This document shows positions 61,108-64,000 of a DNA stretch of 64,000 bases, piece after piece. Positions within the stretch are counted from its first letter, which is position 1. Every line of letters begins with the position of its first letter. Below the pieces are notes generated by a model that worked only from the letters and a program-made list of their open reading frames with translations, was not told where the DNA came from and did no database searches. The stretch is from Amyloporia xantha (taxonomy: Eukaryota; Basidiomycota; Agaricomycetes; Polyporales; Adustoporiaceae), in NCBI GenBank assembly GCA_036971615.1, contig JAYKKR010000024.1, forward strand, positions 310,001-374,000, read 5' to 3'. The position numbers and the translations under genes are program-made.

Positions 61108-62887
61108 TCAGCCGCTGTTGACCTTGACGACCCTAGTGGAAAGGGAGAAGACAGCGAAAGCTGAAGTGGAACATCACAAAAACTGAACCAGTTACTCACA
61201 ATTTGCCGGTATTGACTCCTTCGAACAGCATACCCAGCGCTTGAGGTGCCAGCTCCAGCCCCTCGATGACATGGAACTTGCGCTTCAAACTACCATCTTT
61301 CAGCCCTTTGGTGTAATACCCCATGGCCTCAGGGAAGCGGTCCGCGTGGTCAGACCTAAATGGTCGGGTCAGCATTACCGCCTTAACAAATATGGACGGC
61401 CTACACCACGAATCCCTCTATTTTGGCGCGGCTAGGGATCAAATAGAAGTAGTTCGTGAGACCGTGAGCCTGGGCAGTGTCTACCAGAAACGCATTGAAT
61501 CTCTGACTATGGAGGCTAGGGGTGACATCTCACTGAGTTCCGAAATAACGCCTTGGCGACATACAAGCCTCAGTTTCCATCTTGCAAGGTGAGACTACAG
61601 TATCGAGCTCACCGCATAAAATCACCCTCGCGTTCTTATTCATCCGGGTCAGTGCAAAGTTCAAGAGCTCTCCGCCGACGTTGTCAAAGAACATGTCGAA
61701 GGTGCCCACAGACTTCTCGAAGTCTTCACGGAACGTAGGGCTCTTATAATTGAGGGCCTTGTCGACGCCGAGCTCCTGCTCCAGCCACTTGCACTTGTCG
61801 TCGGATCCCGCGATGGCATATACGGTCGCGCCCTTCTGTTTACCGATCTGGCAAACCGCGGAGCCTGTCGCGCCTGCAGCACCGGAAACAACGAGCTTCT
61901 CGCCCGGCTGCACATTACCTACAACGACTGCGCCCTATAAAGGCTAAATGTGATCTAGCTGCAAGGCCGATGACTACACACTTACAACATATGCGGTGAG
62001 ACCTATGCTACTCGTCAGAGCTGACCTCACCACGAGAGTAGAGTCAGCCACTTACCTGTCAAACCCAAGGATCCCAAAAAGTCCAGGATTTCCAAGCCAT
62101 CGGGCACCCTGCGGGAGATGAGGACACAAAGCCAACAAGCCCCAGTCCTACATGGGACACGCACATGAGTTTCTTGACGGCGTTCTTGTCTAATACCACA
62201 TATTCTGTCCACCCTTCACGGCATATCACTATGGTCATTCTTCCATGAAGCACCTTCATGGCGTACGCACCAAGGCTACCGCTGACAAGATCGCCGGGGG
62301 TGAACCCACTTGTCTCCCCGGCCTCGATCACGACCCCAAGGCCGGTTGCCCTCATGACTGCGCCGATTTGCACGGGCTCGAAATGAACCCAGTGCTCATT
62401 TAACCAACCGCGCATCATAGGGTCCAGTGACACATAGTCGACCTGGATGAGTACCTCATCGGGGCCTGGCTTGAGGTCAAAGGGCACAACTTCAGTGCGA
62501 AATGTTGACGCGGTGATCGTGGTCCTGGGTCTCTCTGCCAGGACGATACGGGTGTACTGAGAGGGAGACATGTCGACAAATTGGAGGACGTCTGTGATTT
62601 GGCAGTCCTCCCATTCTCCTAGGCAGGGCCCCGCTCCATATAAGGCTGCGCTGAGTGCCCGCAATGTGCTTAGCGCCCGATATTGACCCACTTAACTGCC
62701 CGTGCTGAAGTAATGTTTTCCACGACTGACAGCTGCCGATGTTTGCATTAAAGGACCGCGAGAAGGCTGCAGAGGTGGGGCCTTACATATCAATCTGCCG
62801 CAGGCCTGCCCCTGAGTTTCGATTCCAGAACAGTCAACTTCAAGGTGGTCTTTTCTCCTGGCATCATGAATTCCCGCATATGGCGAC
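61013..62887 (-). repeat. Inverted duplication, right arm (reductase C)
   Basis: Reverse-complement counterpart of 52282-54133. The two arms point toward each other across a spacer of about 6.9 kb that holds the CAF120-like gene and the MITE. Homology fades into unrelated DNA near 62887 and near 61013. Confidence 0.85.
61108..62571 (-). CDS. Medium-chain dehydrogenase/reductase, copy C
   Basis: Near twin of reductase B in opposite orientation. The start is ATG 62571 (MSPSQYTRIVLAERPRTTIT). GroES-like stretch QVDYVSLDPMMRGWLNEHWV; nucleotide loop VVSGAAGATGSAVCQIGKQK; FFDNVGGELLNFALTRMNKN. Differences from B include HWVHFEP for RRLYLEP, Met for Thr at one exon junction (KKLM|VPDG), and GVISEL for GAIADY in the short exon near 61555. 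It ends VVKVNSG at TGA 61108-61110, seven residues earlier than B because CGA in B is TGA here. All splice sites I checked are kept, so the gene is probably functional. No peroxisomal signal is present. Confidence 0.92.
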
Positions 62888-63359
62888 AATTTTTATTTCG
62901 TACAGGGCCATCGTTCAATGGTGTGTCATCCATGCTGCGTCAATTATCCGTAGAATTCAATGCCGTCCAGGACTGATGTTTTGTGTCAAGAATGATCCCA
63001 TTTTATGAACTATCCCTGACACGTTCGAAGGCTGAGTCTGAGCAATTGGACTTACTTCTGTCACTCTTGAATATTTCAATTTCAATGGAATCTGCATTGG
63101 CTAGTGTTCCACAAAATACAGTCCATTAATATCTGAGGATCAGAGGGACAAAGCCTCAAGGCTTCAAATTCGAGTTATTCAATGCCGGAGCCTTCACCGC
63201 GTCGATCACGTGACTATGCACAGGAACCGAGACTAAGGACAGTTGCTTCTAGCCCAATTTCTCGTATGCATGCTGCTTTGGAACCTTTATTTCGCTATAT
63301 ATCTTAGTTCTGTGGTGTCTAATTACCGTGGTACCCCCTGTTGACCCACTTGCGCGAAA
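62572..63359. other. Divergent promoter region of reductase C and RAD2
   Basis: The first 316 bp (to about 62887) are the copied upstream part of the inverted duplication; the rest is unique. No gene was seen. The two flanking genes are transcribed away from each other. Confidence 0.45.
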
Positions 63360-64000
63360 ATGGGTGTTAAGTCTCTCTGGTCTTTGCTGGATCCTGTTGG
63401 CCGACCTGTTTTGTAAGCAGTCGATTCTGTACCATTAAGAAACACTCGTAATTCCCATGCAGGCTGGAAACAATGGAAGGCAAGGCCATGGCAATAGACT
63501 CGAGTATATGGATATATCAGTTTCAAGCAACGATGCGTGACAAGGAAGGGCGCGGCTTGGTCAACGCGCACGTACTTGGTTTCCTTCGCCGCATTTGCAA
63601 GTTGCTTTTCTACGGGATCAAGCCTGTCTTTGTCTTTGATGGTGGCGCCCCTGCTCTTAAGAGAGCGACAATTGTAAGTACGTAGGGCTTCAATCGTTCC
63701 CGTCTAACGACGGTGCTTCAGGCGGACCGTAAGAGCAAGAAAAGTGGGGCTGCCCTTAGTCATGCCAAATTGGCTGAGAGATTGCTTGCGGCGCAGTTGA
63801 GGCGGGAGGCCCTGAACCAGGTACAGGCGAAGACGTGAGTATCATTCCTGCATGCATCACCACTCGCTGATGCTATTGATCACGTAGTGGGGGCTCTGCG
63901 CGCAAAGGAAAGGCACCGGAGGGCCCTGTCGTGATTGACGACAGCACCGTGTATTTGGAGGATATAGATGACTCTGTCACTAAAACCCCGTCCAAGAAAG
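63360..64000 (+). CDS. RAD2: DNA repair endonuclease Rad2/XPG, 5' part only
   Basis: Structure-specific nuclease that makes the 3' cut in nucleotide excision repair. The window end cuts the gene. The start is ATG 63360 (MGVKSLWSLLDPVGRPVL), spliced in phase to LETMEGKAMAIDSSIWIYQF. The N-terminal nuclease block continues ATMRDKEGRGLVNAHVLGFL, RRICKLLFYGIKPVFVFDGG and APALKRATI, with the conserved Asp residues of AID and VFDGG that bind metal. The next exons hold ADRKSKKSGAALSHAKLAER and, after another intron, GGSARKGKAPEGPVVIDDST, the start of the acidic spacer that distinguishes Rad2/XPG from Fen1. Introns follow VL, ATI and QAKT. No lesion was seen in this part. Confidence 0.95.

Overview
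The window is nuclear DNA of a filamentous basidiomycete, probably an agaricomycete. The genes are cut by many short introns (about 48-75 nt, GT-AG, one clear GC-AG), lie on both strands, are separated by 0.2-3 kb, and encode typical fungal proteins: telomerase reverse transcriptase, Iws1, Rpt2, Caf120, Rad2/XPG, Stealth-type phosphotransferase and Git1-like permeases. I saw no rRNA, tRNA, CRISPR array or bacterial-style operon. Exon models below were worked out by eye from reading frame, splice-site phase and remembered family patterns; no database search was run.

Layout. 0.5-2.7 kb: coiled-coil protein. 3.0-11.7 kb: two paralogous Git1-like permeases, head to head across a 3.3 kb spacer. 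12.5-15.7 kb: Shewanella-like phosphatase and glutathione peroxidase. 16.0-20.9 kb: telomerase reverse transcriptase with an apparent one-base frameshift in its C-terminal extension. 21.8-24.4 kb: Stealth/xylosylphosphotransferase-like protein. 24.7-34.5 kb: a small unknown gene, a TPR protein, a tiny mitochondrial-type membrane protein, a Ser-rich unknown protein, a stretch holding a decayed or unresolved gene, and Iws1. 36.4-39.4 kb: a very GC-rich F-box-like gene. 40-45 kb: periplasmic-binding-protein-like protein, Yip1-domain protein (YIPF6/Yip4 type) and the 26S proteasome ATPase Rpt2, the last two head to head. 46.2-48.8 kb: citrate synthase with a C-terminal SKL. 49.1-49.9 kb: secreted GPI-anchored protein. 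50.4-62.6 kb: three medium-chain reductases (A, B, C). B and C form an inverted duplication that encloses Caf120 and a 535 bp MITE-like element. 63.4 kb to the end: the 5' part of RAD2/XPG.

The genes are mostly housekeeping and do not form one pathway. Three points recur. First, telomere, transcription and repair functions (TERT, Iws1, Caf120, Rad2) happen to be neighbours. Second, peroxisomal targeting is suggested for citrate synthase (SKL) and reductase A (AKL). Third, splicing is unusual: 9, 13 and 20 nt exons, an intron directly after the Rpt2 start codon, and a GC-AG intron that splits the catalytic Cys codon of glutathione peroxidase.

I did not find a clearly new multi-gene system. 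The best leads are the TERT frameshift, the splice-dependent peroxisomal signal of citrate synthase, the microexons and the inverted reductase duplication.
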